This document shows, in pieces, positions 1-8,402 of a stretch of 64,000 bases of DNA. Position 1 is the first letter of the stretch; the number at the start of each line of letters is the position of its first letter. The position numbers and the translations under genes are program-made. Origin of the DNA: Myxococcales bacterium (lineage in GTDB: Bacteria; Myxococcota_A; Polyangia; Palsa-1104; JAEUJZ01); NCBI GenBank assembly GCA_016794365.1, contig JAEUKB010000085.1, positions 207,658-271,657 on the forward strand. The letters are read 5' to 3'. The notes under the pieces were generated by a model. The model was not told the DNA's origin and did no database searches. It saw nothing but the letters and a program-made list of their open reading frames with translations.

Positions 1-198
1 CAGCGCATCGCCGCGCAGCTAGATCTTGGCCCCTCGGCGCAGCATCCGCTGTTCTGTTCCGATGTGCTGGAAGAGCTGGACGCAGCCCGCAGTGCCGACT
101 TTGAGACGCTGCTTGTCGATAGGCCGCAAGATCATCCGCCGCGCACGGACAGCCGAGGACATCGCCGAGTGACCTCGCTTGCGGAGCTTGTTCTCTAA
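1..198 (+). CDS. mtnC: Enolase-phosphatase E1 (MtnC-like), 3' end only
   Basis: The window opens inside this gene; 65 C-terminal residues are visible before a TAA stop. They contain the phrase LFCSDVLEELDAARSADFET, which matches the last HAD motif region of 2,3-diketo-5-methylthiopentyl-1-phosphate enolase-phosphatases (usual form FLSDVxEELDAARAAGMxT), followed by RPQ and a closing VTSLAEL that corresponds to the family's VTSFDEI end. In that family the enzyme performs two steps of the methionine salvage pathway in the cytoplasm. The conserved SD of this motif binds Mg2+ in HAD enzymes. The N-terminal nucleophile motif lies outside the window, so activity cannot be judged. A palindromic element starts 33 bases after the stop. 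Confidence 0.72.
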   Translation, partial: QRIAAQLDLGPSAQHPLFCSDVLEELDAARSADFETLLVDRPQDHPPRTDSRGHRRVTSLAELVL

Positions 199-230
199 CG
201 ATCGAAGCAGACAGCGCGCGGACGGGGTTT

Positions 231-354
231 AGAACGCCTAACGAAACCGTCATGAGGAACCCTGATTGCAAAGAGGAGGACCGGAGCGTACGCAAGTACG
301 TGAGGACCAACGATGCAGCAAACGGGGTCCGCAATAGGTTTCGTTAGGCGTTCT
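231..354. repeat. 124-bp palindromic element, copy 1
   Basis: The first 18 bases (231-248, AGAACGCCTAACGAAACC) are the perfect reverse complement of the last 18 (337-354). Inside lies a small hairpin CGTAC-GCAA-GTACG (289-302) with a GNRA loop. A second copy of exactly the same length lies at 55872-55995 and differs at 14 positions, but all 18 terminal pairs are preserved there. The last base of the element is the final A of the TAA stop of the minus-strand gene at 354-1784. No target-site duplication is evident. It could be a structured 3' RNA/terminator-like element or a non-autonomous mobile palindrome. Confidence 0.85.
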
Positions 355-1784
355 TAGTTCACGTTGGTCGAGACAAACGCCTTGTTGGCGGTGTCGATCG
401 TCCACTTTTCGTACAGGCCCTGCTCTCGATCGCCGTGCGGAGTAAACGACACCACGCCGGTCGCCCCTTGCAGCGCCAGTCCTGCCGATGCAGCGACGCG
501 GTTGCACGCATTGAGGAAGCTTGGCGCTCCGACCGTAACCTTGTCAGCGCTCTGGAAGTTGTTCATATGCAGCAGGAACTCGGACACCCGCGCCGGGGTC
601 ACTTCCCCCGCTGCACAGATCGCGATGCCCACCGCATACGCCGCGTCATAGGCATAGGCCGAAAACGCGCTGCTGCGCGGATCGCTGCCCATCCAGCGCG
701 CGCTAAACGCCGACACAAAGCCGTTGTAGATGCCGTTGGCGTTTCCCTTGTCCACTCCCGGAGCCGTCCCCGCCACCCGGCCCAGGTTCGCCTTCATCGC
801 GGTCTGCTCTGCGGGCGTGCCTTGGCTAAGCAGGTCCAGCACCCGGGTGCTCTTGGCACCATCGCTCATCAGGATTTGGGTCGGCGGCGTCGTCGCCATG
901 CCGTAGCCCACCAGCCCACTGAGCACCTTGTCCGAAAACAGGTTCGAGATCGTCACCAGCACCTGCGGCGCGGCCTGCCCTTTGAGCACCCCGAGCGTAT
1001 CGCTCAGCGACTTGAGCGCCATCGCTTCATCCGTACCGACGCCTTCTTTGTAGATCAAAGACGGCTTGGGCAAGATCGCCGAGTTGGCCCCCAGCACCGC
1101 CTGACGCATTCCTTGCCCATACGAGTCATCCACCACGAACATCCCGACCGAGCCCGCCGCGATCGCCGCAGGCGCAATCTGCTTGGCCAGCACCGGACCT
1201 TGCAGCAGATCCGACGGCACCGTACGGAAGAACAGGCCCGACGCCGGTAGATCCGAGATGGTGCGCGACGAAGCCGACCACGACATGATCGGCACCCCAG
1301 CCTGAATCACCTCGGCAGAGATCAGCGCCACGTTGCCCGAGCCACTTGGACCGAGCACCGCCATCGCGTTGCGCTCGTTCACCAGCACTTGATACGACTT
1401 GAGCATGTCGGCTCCCGTCGCGCTGGTCTCGCAGATGTGCAGCGCAATCGGTGGCTTTCCCGCCGAGCTAAGCCCCATGTTCATCTCGTCGGCAGCCATC
1501 TTGACCGACTGAAGCCGCAGCAGATCGCTGCCCGTGACCGTGTTCACCAGGACCCCGACCACCGTTGCCGTGCTCGGTGCGTTGGCTGGATAGATCTCGG
1601 TACACAGCGAGCCACGCGGCGAGCCCACGACGCACATGTTTTCGCTACAGAACAGTGTCTGACCGACCGCAGCAGAGCGATCCTGACAGTCCGCATCGAC
1701 CGCACACTCGCTCAGGTCTTTGCAGCCCGCCGATCCCAGCAGCGCAAGGGCAGACAGCGATAGGCCCACTAGGTTCTTCGTCAT
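354..1784 (-). CDS. ABC transporter substrate-binding lipoprotein (leucine-binding-protein-like)
   Basis: A 476-aa protein with a lipoprotein signal peptide: MTKNLVGLSLSALALLGSAG then Cys at residue 21 (lipobox GSAGC). A short Cys-rich segment (CAVDADCQ, FCSENMC) follows, then a periplasmic-binding-protein type I fold. Recognisable stretches are VLGPSGSGNVALISAEV, where ligand contacts occur in the branched-chain amino-acid receptors, and a hinge-like GMFVVDDSYGQGMRQAVLG. By family it would bind a small molecule in the periplasm for an ABC importer or act as a sensor. No permease or ATPase is adjacent; instead it is the third gene of an operon with a PEGA kinase and a TPR protein, starting 2 bases after the TPR gene's stop. 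A signalling role is therefore possible, but that is inference. Confidence 0.75.
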   Translation of the reverse strand: MTKNLVGLSLSALALLGSAGCKDLSECAVDADCQDRSAAVGQTLFCSENMCVVGSPRGSLCTEIYPANAPSTATVVGVLVNTVTGSDLLRLQSVKMAADEMNMGLSSAGKPPIALHICETSATGADMLKSYQVLVNERNAMAVLGPSGSGNVALISAEVIQAGVPIMSWSASSRTISDLPASGLFFRTVPSDLLQGPVLAKQIAPAAIAAGSVGMFVVDDSYGQGMRQAVLGANSAILPKPSLIYKEGVGTDEAMALKSLSDTLGVLKGQAAPQVLVTISNLFSDKVLSGLVGYGMATTPPTQILMSDGAKSTRVLDLLSQGTPAEQTAMKANLGRVAGTAPGVDKGNANGIYNGFVSAFSARWMGSDPRSSAFSAYAYDAAYAVGIAICAAGEVTPARVSEFLLHMNNFQSADKVTVGAPSFLNACNRVAASAGLALQGATGVVSFTPHGDREQGLYEKWTIDTANKAFVSTNVN

Positions 1785-1786
1785 GG

Positions 1787-2671
1787 CTAAAAGCCTCCAC
1801 GCAGTGCGACAGAAAAGCCGGACGCCCCGATCGAAAGCGACGGAAGCAAGCGAGCCGAAGGAGCCGCAGCAGAAGCCCCAGCCGGAGCCGTCTTGGCCCC
1901 CTGATCCTTGGCTGCCGCGCGATTTTTGATCACCCCGATGGCAATCAAGGTTCCGCCGGTCGCCGCCAGCACTGCACCACTTATGCCCGCGATGCCCGCC
2001 CCCAGCTGAAGCTGCTTTGTGGTGTCGCGTGCGTCGAGCTTGGCAAACTCATCGACGGTGCTGCTGTATTCATCAAACGCGCTCGAAGCCTGCGCCCCCA
2101 GCACACCACCCGCGATGATTCCACCGACTCCCAGGCCAGCCAGCACGCCACCCGCGATGATGAGCGGCTTCCCCGGCTTCGGCGGCGGTGGCGGTGGACC
2201 ACTCGCCGCAGCACCGACCGCTGACTCATCCACCAGCGCGCGACACTCACCGATGTACTGCTGCACGCGCTTGGCTGTATCGGGATCGGGCCGCGACTCG
2301 GCCTTCTGAAAGCGATCGTAGTACGCCAGCGCTTCCCGAGGCCGCCCCAGCTTTTGCAGCGTCCGCCCAATGTTGATGAGCAGCACCGACATCTGCCGAG
2401 CGTCGTAGGCCGCTTTGAACTCGGGCAGCGCTTCCTCGAAGTATTCCTGCTTATAGAACTGAATCGCCTTGTTGTAGTGCTCTCGGCAGACATCGTCCTT
2501 GGTGCAAGCGTCTTCGCTGGCCACCTTGGCCGGGGTCACAGCAGGTGCCGGAGCCTGGGCCCACGCAGGCGACGCGAGCGCACCGGCAGCGACCGTCAGC
2601 GCGAAACAGAGAGCCTTGCCGTCGGCAAGACCGCTAGTCCACCATTTGAATGCGACCATGACTGGGTTCAT
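1787..2671 (-). CDS. TPR-containing membrane/periplasmic protein
   Basis: About 294 aa from the ATG at 2671; the open frame continues upstream, but that part is Arg-rich shadow of the kinase gene. An N-terminal signal sequence ends around ASPAWA-QAP. Residues about 45-140 form TPR-like helices (HYNKAIQFYKQEYFEEALPE, NIGRTLQKLGRPREALAYYD). After a Pro stretch come two glycine-rich hydrophobic segments (LIIAGGVLAGLGVGGIIAGG; IAGISGAVLAATGGTLIAIG) that should sit in a membrane. This TPR-plus-glycine-rich-tail design is common in Myxococcota proteins of unknown role. The start overlaps the 3' end of the kinase gene by 38 bases, which suggests translational coupling. A second in-frame ATG at 2659 is possible. 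Confidence 0.7.
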   Translation of the reverse strand: MNPVMVAFKWWTSGLADGKALCFALTVAAGALASPAWAQAPAPAVTPAKVASEDACTKDDVCREHYNKAIQFYKQEYFEEALPEFKAAYDARQMSVLLINIGRTLQKLGRPREALAYYDRFQKAESRPDPDTAKRVQQYIGECRALVDESAVGAAASGPPPPPPKPGKPLIIAGGVLAGLGVGGIIAGGVLGAQASSAFDEYSSTVDEFAKLDARDTTKQLQLGAGIAGISGAVLAATGGTLIAIGVIKNRAAAKDQGAKTAPAGASAAAPSARLLPSLSIGASGFSVALRGGF

Positions 2672-4376
2672 CCTTGGAAGGCAAAGGAGGCTTGGAAGTC
2701 GGCGTCGGGGCCGGTGTCGGAGCAGGCGTCGGGGCGGATGCAGGCTGCGCCGTCGGCTTGGCCGCTTCAGCCACCGCCGGTGCATTCTTGCCCTTGCCCT
2801 TCTTGCCACGTCCTTTGGCCGACGAAGGCTCGACCGCAGGCGCGGAAACCGTTGCAGCGGACGCCGTCTGGGCATGGGAAGTCGTCCCCGGTGCGGCCAG
2901 GGGCCGGAGCGTCTCGGCAATCATCACGCTCTCTGCCTGATCCACCGTCACGACTTTTTCCGCGTAGCCATCGAGCTTGAGCACCAAGATCAGCGGACCG
3001 CTTCCGGCGGGCTGGCTGCTCACCCACGGCGTCTTGCCGATCTCGCGGTGATCTGCCGCTCGCACCACGCGCGCTCCGGCTGGCTCGGTCTGAATCGAAA
3101 AGCGCACCATCCGCGTCGGGGCCATCGCCGCATCGGTCTTCTTGGCGGAGCGCACGCCCACAAAGCCCACCACCGCCACCGCCAGGCCCGCAAACAGGAC
3201 GCCCGCCAGCAGCGCGCCGCGCCGAGACTTTTCTGGCCCGAGCTGCGCCGCCGACTGTCCCAGCGTGGTGCTCGCGGAGTTACTGACGCCCGGCTGGCTG
3301 CTGCTGTGCGCGGCGGCGACAAGCTGCGACTGTCCGATGAGCTGCGACTGCCCAACCTGGGACGGCCCGTGAAGGCCCACCTGCGACTGCCCGTAAAGAC
3401 CCACCTGCGACTGCCCAATGCCGGTCAGACCGCTCGGCACGGGCGTGGTCGGTGCCATAAACACCGCCGAGCCCTGCCCCACCGGAGAAATCCCCACCGC
3501 CGAAGAATACTGCGCCCGCAGCTGCTCCAGCGCTTGTACCACCTGCGCCATCGGCGGCCTCTCGGCAGCGTCTTTGGCCAGCAGCGCGTGAACCAGCGTG
3601 GCCAGCTCCTCGGGAATCGAGGGGTCCAGATCGCGAATCGGCGTCGGCTTTTCGTAGATGTGCATCGCCATGATCGCACCCGAGCCGTCGGCCAGAAACG
3701 GAGGCCGCCCGGTCAGCATGCGATACAGCATCACCCCGAGCGAATAGACATCCGCCTTGTCGGTGATGTTGCCGCTGCCTTTGCACTGCTCCGGCGACAT
3801 GTACAGCGGCGTACCAACCATCATGCCGGTGCTGGTCTGCGAGGCGACGGCTTCACCCTCTTTGGACTGCGCCGCCAGCTTCGCGATCCCGAAGTCGAGG
3901 ATCTTGGCCCGCTCTCCCCCCGGCGCCTCCGGATCCGCCACAATCATCACATTGTCCGGCTTGAGGTCACGATGAATGATGTTTTTGGCGTGGGCGGCGG
4001 CGAGGGCGGCGGCGACTTGGCGGGTCAAGCGCAGGGTGTCAGCGACAGAGAACTTTCCGCCGATGCGTTTCATTCGTCCGCCGAGCGACTCGCCGTCGAG
4101 ATACTCCATCACGATGTAGGCGGTGCCGTCGGGCTGCTGACCGAACTCCGAGATCTGCACGACGCTCGGATGGTTCACAATGTTGACGGCGCGGGCCTCG
4201 TTGAAGAAGCGCTGGACGACTTGCTCGTTGACTGCGTACTGCGGATGCAGGACTTTGATCGCGACCTTGCGCTCGATCTGAGGGTGAATTGCTTCGTAGA
4301 CCGCACCCATCCCCCCTTTACCGACTTCGCGAATCACGCGATAGGGACCGATTGTCTGAGCGGTCATCGTCATCAC
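2634..4376 (-). CDS. Ser/Thr protein kinase (Hanks type) with PEGA domain
   Basis: A 580-aa protein. The kinase domain (residues about 12-275) has all key motifs: GKGGMGAVYEA glycine loop, AIKVL lysine, HRDLKPDNVM catalytic loop, DFGIAKL, GTPLYMSPEQ activation segment and DVYSLGVMLYRMLTGRPPF. A Gln/Ser-rich repeat linker (GQSQVGLYGQSQVG and similar) follows. One membrane segment, ALLAGVLFAGLAVAVVGFVG (about 385-405), comes next. The outer part has a PEGA-type domain (FSIQTEPAGARVV ... GKTPWVSSQPAGSGPLILVLKLDGY) and a Pro/Ala tail. It should phosphorylate Ser/Thr in cytoplasmic partners while sensing at the envelope through PEGA. It heads an operon with a TPR protein and a binding lipoprotein, which may be its sensing partners (inference). 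Confidence 0.93.
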   Translation of the reverse strand: MMTMTAQTIGPYRVIREVGKGGMGAVYEAIHPQIERKVAIKVLHPQYAVNEQVVQRFFNEARAVNIVNHPSVVQISEFGQQPDGTAYIVMEYLDGESLGGRMKRIGGKFSVADTLRLTRQVAAALAAAHAKNIIHRDLKPDNVMIVADPEAPGGERAKILDFGIAKLAAQSKEGEAVASQTSTGMMVGTPLYMSPEQCKGSGNITDKADVYSLGVMLYRMLTGRPPFLADGSGAIMAMHIYEKPTPIRDLDPSIPEELATLVHALLAKDAAERPPMAQVVQALEQLRAQYSSAVGISPVGQGSAVFMAPTTPVPSGLTGIGQSQVGLYGQSQVGLHGPSQVGQSQLIGQSQLVAAAHSSSQPGVSNSASTTLGQSAAQLGPEKSRRGALLAGVLFAGLAVAVVGFVGVRSAKKTDAAMAPTRMVRFSIQTEPAGARVVRAADHREIGKTPWVSSQPAGSGPLILVLKLDGYAEKVVTVDQAESVMIAETLRPLAAPGTTSHAQTASAATVSAPAVEPSSAKGRGKKGKGKNAPAVAEAAKPTAQPASAPTPAPTPAPTPTSKPPLPSKDEPSHGRIQMVD

Positions 4377-4485
4377 CTAGTGTAATGAAGATAACATTTT
4401 TCCAGACGATCGGCTTGACAAAGTCTCTCTCGGGCCGACAACCTGGCGACCGGGCACGCAGCGTAGGCACGCAATACGAAAGGGC

Positions 4486-5490
4486 ATGAGGATGGCTTCG
4501 TCTGGTCTTTTGGCTTCGCTTTCGTTGGATCTGGATAACCAGTGGTCGTACATGCGGACGCACGGCGATGCGGGCTGGGAAACTCGTCCGAGCTATCTGC
4601 CGCTGCTGCTCCCGCTGGCGCTCGACTTGGTCGAATCGGTAGGCCTAAAGATGACGGTGTTCCTGGTCGGAGAAGATGCGCGGCCCGCGTCCAGTCACGC
4701 GCTGCTGCGACAGATTCCGACACGCGGGCATGAGGTCGGCAATCACTCGCTCAACCACCTACAGTGGCTGCACAAGCTGCCGCAGGACGAGCTGGCGCAC
4801 GAGATCGTCGAAGCGGACCGGCTGATCACCGCAGCGAGCGGACAGAAGCCGCGCGGCTTTCGCGGTCCGGGCTTTGCGTGCAGCACGACGCTGTTACGGA
4901 TCTTGGCGCGGAACGGCTACGACTACGACTGCTCGACGTTTCCGACGTTTGTGGGACCGCTGGCGCGCGCGTATTACTTCATGTCGGCGCGGAAGCTGAG
5001 CGAACAGGAATCCGATGAGCGTCAGGATCTCTTCGGTGGGGTGCGCGATGGTCTGCGTCCGCTGTCGGGCTATCGCTGGGCGCTGTCGGAGCGCGATGAA
5101 CAAGGCCAGCCGCTGCCCGAGCTGCTGGAGATCCCGGTGACGACGCTGCCGGTGCTGCGCACGCCGATTCACATGTCGTACCTGCTGTTTTTGGCGCAGC
5201 GCTCGCCGTGGCTGATGCGACGCTATCTGGATACCGCGATCGCGCTGTGCAAGCTGCGCGGTGTCGAGCCGTCGTTTTTGCTGCATCCGCTCGACTTCAT
5301 CTCGGGTGAGGAGTGTCCGGCGCTGCGCTTCTTCCCCGCGATGAACATGCCCGCGCGACAGAAACAAGCGCTGCTGCGCGAAGTGCTACTCAAGCTGTCG
5401 GAACACTTTGTCGTCGTGCCGATGAACCAGCATGCGCAGGCGCTTCGTCAGCGAGGACTGCCGCTGCGTCAGCCGGATCTGGCGGCGTAG
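4486..5490 (+). CDS. Polysaccharide deacetylase (NodB-homology) family protein
   Basis: A 334-aa protein of the carbohydrate esterase 4 fold. Visible motifs are SLDLDNQWS near the start (the metal-binding Asp pair), the His pair in GHEVGNHSLNHLQWL, and RGFRGPGF (catalytic Arg motif 3). The family removes N- or O-acetyl groups from polysaccharides such as chitin oligomers, peptidoglycan or exopolysaccharide. There is no signal peptide, so it probably acts in the cytoplasm on a lipid-linked or nucleotide-linked precursor, or is exported another way. An alternative ATG lies at 4492. It is divergent from the kinase operon (109 bases between starts) and its stop is 1 base from the end of the opposing lipoprotein gene. 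Confidence 0.85.
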   Translation: MRMASSGLLASLSLDLDNQWSYMRTHGDAGWETRPSYLPLLLPLALDLVESVGLKMTVFLVGEDARPASSHALLRQIPTRGHEVGNHSLNHLQWLHKLPQDELAHEIVEADRLITAASGQKPRGFRGPGFACSTTLLRILARNGYDYDCSTFPTFVGPLARAYYFMSARKLSEQESDERQDLFGGVRDGLRPLSGYRWALSERDEQGQPLPELLEIPVTTLPVLRTPIHMSYLLFLAQRSPWLMRRYLDTAIALCKLRGVEPSFLLHPLDFISGEECPALRFFPAMNMPARQKQALLREVLLKLSEHFVVVPMNQHAQALRQRGLPLRQPDLAA

Positions 5491-5491
5491 G

Positions 5492-6031
5492 CTACGGACC
5501 GCTCTGCGGACAGACGATCGAGCAGCAGTCGAACGTCACCCCGATCGAGCGTCCGATGCTACACGACCCAAACGTGCGCACGCTCCCGAGGGTTCGCCCG
5601 GCTTTGCCACACGACACCGACGCGCGGAACTTCCACAGCCCATCATCCAGACAGTCGGACGAGCCGCCCAGCTTTTGGGCCTGACAGTCGGCGCTCGGCT
5701 CGGAAGCGGTCTGGGGACAGCACTCGAAGCCAATCGTCGAATAGCCAATCGGCACCATCGCACCCGAGCTACAGGGTCCGGCAAAGTCCACGGAATGAAG
5801 CTGCTGCTGAAGCAGCTCGCAGCAGGTCTTGGCCGCTGACTTCACCCACGCCGACGGATCGAGACAGCGCGGCGCACTGTTTTGCTGGCGACTACAGCGC
5901 GGGGAATCTCCGTCGGGTGGACTTACGCGCAGATCCGGCGCCACCGTCGCCAAGTCGAGAGGCGTCAGCACGTCTTGCTCGTAGGCCACGCAGCCGCACA
6001 GAAGGCTCAGCGCACACAACAAGGGTCGCAC
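5492..6031 (-). CDS. Cys-rich lipoprotein of unknown function
   Basis: About 179 aa from a GTG at 6031, chosen because VRPLLCALSLLCG-C makes a complete lipoprotein signal with Cys at residue 13. A longer open frame runs to 6181, but it would overlap the start of the divergent OmpA-like gene and has no signal character. The mature part has many Cys (PRCSRQQNSAPRCLD, TCCELL, GFECCPQ, FDCCSIVC), suggesting disulfides in the periplasm or on the outer membrane. I do not recognise a family. No strong ribosome-binding site is visible, so the start is the least certain part. Confidence 0.55.
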   Translation of the reverse strand: MRPLLCALSLLCGCVAYEQDVLTPLDLATVAPDLRVSPPDGDSPRCSRQQNSAPRCLDPSAWVKSAAKTCCELLQQQLHSVDFAGPCSSGAMVPIGYSTIGFECCPQTASEPSADCQAQKLGGSSDCLDDGLWKFRASVSCGKAGRTLGSVRTFGSCSIGRSIGVTFDCCSIVCPQSGP

Positions 6032-6159
6032 ACGGTGATTGTGCCGAAACCGGGTCAGAGCGGAACCCCAAAAACCGCACAGGACGCCCGAAGACAAGCG
6101 ATCCGGTAAGGCCAGTGCTATAAAACCCAGCGAGTCGAAGTAGCGAGGAGATGGAGACG

Positions 6160-7101
6160 ATGGGGATGAAACAAGCGACATGGGCGCTGCTCATGACGGG
6201 TCTGTTCAGCAGTGGCTGTGTGACGGCGGGAACCCACCAGGCCAAGCTCGATGAGCTGGCGCGTACGCAAGCGGACCTGGGCAAGGCGCGACAAGAAGCG
6301 GTGGACCTTAGCAAAGAGCGCGACGACCTGAAAAAGCGCATCCAAGACGCGCTGGCGCAGGTGGCGGACTTGTCGGGGCGGCTGAATCAAGCAGAGAGCA
6401 AGGTCAAAGGACTTGCGACGGAGCGAGATCAGTACGCAAAGCTGCTCAATGACTCGACGGCGCTCGTCGGACAGCTCAAAGAGCGGCTGGAAAAGCTGGG
6501 TCAGAACGTCGATAAGCTGACGGCAGAGCGCGGACAGCTACAAGCCGGTCTGACCGATGCGAAGACGCGGCTCGAGGAGATGCGTAGGCAAAAGGCAGCG
6601 GCGGAAGCGCGGCTCCAGATGTTTAGGAACCTGGTCGAGAAGCTGCGCGCGATGATCGACGCGGGACAGCTCAAGGTGATCACGCGCGAAGGCCGGATGC
6701 TGATCGCGCTTCCCGACGATGTGCTGTTTGACTCGGGCAAAGCGGAAGTGAAGCCGCAAGGTCAGGAAGCGCTGGCCAAGATCGCGCAGGTGCTCTCGAC
6801 GATTCCGGATCGACGGTTCCTGGTCGCGGGACACACCGATAACGTGCCGATTCGCAGCGGTCGCTATCGCTCAAACTGGGATCTGTCGGCGGCGCGCGCG
6901 ATCGAAGTGACGCTGTTTTTGATCGCCAAAGGGATGAAGCCGCAGGTGCTGGCCGCCGCTGGCTTTGGTGAGTTCGATCCGGTTGCGCAGAACGACACGC
7001 CGGAACATCGCACCCAAAACCGTCGCATCGAGATCGTGCTCCAGCCCAACCTGTCGGATCTGCCGCCGCTCGAAGGCATCGACAGCGCACCCGCGAAGTA
7101 A
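6160..7101 (+). CDS. OmpA-family lipoprotein with coiled coil
   Basis: About 313 aa from the ATG at 6160, which lies 9 bases after GAGGAG (6145-6150); ATGs at 6151 and 6166 are alternatives. The signal MKQATWALLMTGLFSSG precedes a lipobox Cys (GC-VTAG). Residues about 20-145 are a long heptad-rich coiled coil (LARTQADLGKARQEAVDLSK and on). The C-terminal third is an OmpA/MotB peptidoglycan-binding domain with DVLFDSGKAEVKPQGQEAL, GHTDNVPIRSGRYRSNWDLS and the closing NRRIEIVL. By family it anchors the outer membrane to peptidoglycan. It resembles Pal/YfiB-type lipoproteins but has a much longer stalk. Confidence 0.88.
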   Translation: MGMKQATWALLMTGLFSSGCVTAGTHQAKLDELARTQADLGKARQEAVDLSKERDDLKKRIQDALAQVADLSGRLNQAESKVKGLATERDQYAKLLNDSTALVGQLKERLEKLGQNVDKLTAERGQLQAGLTDAKTRLEEMRRQKAAAEARLQMFRNLVEKLRAMIDAGQLKVITREGRMLIALPDDVLFDSGKAEVKPQGQEALAKIAQVLSTIPDRRFLVAGHTDNVPIRSGRYRSNWDLSAARAIEVTLFLIAKGMKPQVLAAAGFGEFDPVAQNDTPEHRTQNRRIEIVLQPNLSDLPPLEGIDSAPAK

Positions 7102-7117
7102 CGCAGTGTCGGTCATC

Positions 7118-7138
7118 CGGTTCCGCTTCGGCGGACCG
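7118..7138. terminator. UUCG-loop hairpin between convergent genes
   Basis: CGGTTCCGC-TTCG-GCGGACCG folds into an 8-pair stem with one bulged T and a C(UUCG)G tetraloop. It lies between the stops of the OmpA-like gene and the opposing pseudokinase gene. It lacks a T run, so it may be an RNA-stabilising 3' hairpin instead of a classical terminator. Confidence 0.4.
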
Positions 7139-7140
7139 CG

Positions 7141-8325
7141 CTACTTCTTTCGCGAGGACTTGCGCTTCTTGGTCGTCTCGACGGGCTCTTGCGGCTGCAC
7201 TTTCGCGAGCGAGATGTGAACCGTGCGATCCCGATCAGGAATGAGCCGACTGCTGACCGACTGATAGCCGTCGGCTTCGATCAGAAGCTGCATCGCCTGT
7301 TCGGAGCGATTGAGCCGAAGCGGGCTCTGGGTCGGCTTTCCGTCGAGAGAAACGCTGGCATGTCCGGGACTTAGCTCCAGCACGATCGTGACTTGCTCGG
7401 CTGCGACACTGGCCTTGGCAACGACGCGCACTTCGTCGGTGGCAGCTTGGCTCTTGCGCAGACCGACCGCCGCAATCACCGCCGCCAGCACCAAGAAAGA
7501 TCCCGCCGCAAGCAACATCGGCCAGCGCGAGGACTTGGCATCGACGGTCGGAAGCCGCAGCGCACCGACCAGCGCCGTCTGCTGAGCCGCCACCGCTTTG
7601 CGACCTTGCGCTGACTCTGCCGCCAGCCACAGCGCCTGAAGCGACGGAAAGCGACGACTCACCGTCGGATGCTGCGCTTGGGCCAAGATCGCCGCGAGCG
7701 GTGGCGGAATGTCGGACACCGTCTCTGAAATGATCTTGCTGAGCGCGGCTTGATCGTCGGCTGGCGTGGCTTGTTGACCGCGAGCCAGATACAGCCCAGC
7801 GTCGAGCAGACAGACGCGCTGATTGCCCTGCCCGTTCCCAAGTACACCATCGACCGCAACGTCTTCAAAGCGAGCCAAAAAGATGTTCCGGGCATGCAGC
7901 CCACCGTGACATAGCCCGCGCTGATGCAGTGCGTACAGCGCTCCCGCCGTCGCGCGCAGGACCAGCAGACCTTCCGCCAGCGACAGCTTGCCTTGCCCGG
8001 CCACGCGCGCTGCCAGATCTTGTCCACCGAGCAGCGGCGTCGCAATCAGCAGCCGGTCATCCCCAAGCAGCATCGTATCGATCGCCGAGATCAGCCCCGG
8101 ATGATGAACCTGCGCTTGCTGGCTTAGCGCACCGAGCAGCGGCTTGCGTTGTCCTTGCTCCAAGCCGAGCAGCCGCACCGCACAGCGAGAGCCCAAGCGA
8201 ATCTGCTTGGCTTCAAACAGTGCGCCGCGCCCACCTTCGTGAATCAGTCGCTCCAGCGTGTAGGTGTTGCCCTGGGTGCTGCCCACGAGCGCCTGCACGT
8301 TCCCCAAAGACGTAGGCTGGGTCAT
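7141..8325 (-). CDS. PEGA-domain pseudokinase
   Basis: About 394 aa from the ATG at 8325 (the frame is open to a TTG at 8379). The N-terminal 260 residues follow the protein kinase fold, but the catalytic residues are gone: the catalytic loop reads HGGLHARNIFL where active kinases have HRDxKxxN, and DAG replaces DFG (LLDAGLYL). The glycine loop is also altered (HEGGRGALFEA). A membrane helix (WPMLLAAGSFLVLAAVIAAV) leads to a PEGA-like domain (LELSPGHASVSLDGKPTQSPLRLNRSEQ) and a Lys/Arg tail. It probably acts as a scaffold or regulator. It is the last gene of a five-gene minus-strand run, 77 bases after the giant TPR gene. Confidence 0.8.
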   Translation of the reverse strand: MTQPTSLGNVQALVGSTQGNTYTLERLIHEGGRGALFEAKQIRLGSRCAVRLLGLEQGQRKPLLGALSQQAQVHHPGLISAIDTMLLGDDRLLIATPLLGGQDLAARVAGQGKLSLAEGLLVLRATAGALYALHQRGLCHGGLHARNIFLARFEDVAVDGVLGNGQGNQRVCLLDAGLYLARGQQATPADDQAALSKIISETVSDIPPPLAAILAQAQHPTVSRRFPSLQALWLAAESAQGRKAVAAQQTALVGALRLPTVDAKSSRWPMLLAAGSFLVLAAVIAAVGLRKSQAATDEVRVVAKASVAAEQVTIVLELSPGHASVSLDGKPTQSPLRLNRSEQAMQLLIEADGYQSVSSRLIPDRDRTVHISLAKVQPQEPVETTKKRKSSRKK

Positions 8326-8402
8326 CAACCGTTCATCTTCGCACTTTCTCAGCCAAAAGGAGAAGGCTCTGTCGCACAAAACCGTCGCCGCACCACGCGC
8401 AC

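Noticed and set aside
231..354. Insertion sequence
   Set aside because: 124 bp is too short for a transposase and no target duplication flanks either copy; a non-autonomous element remains possible.
2499..4385. Long plus-strand open frame opposite the PEGA kinase gene
   Set aside because: It is Arg/His-rich with no domain, and mirrors the kinase gene, which has complete motifs.
7141..8325. Active protein kinase
   Set aside because: HRD and DFG motifs are replaced by HGG and DAG.
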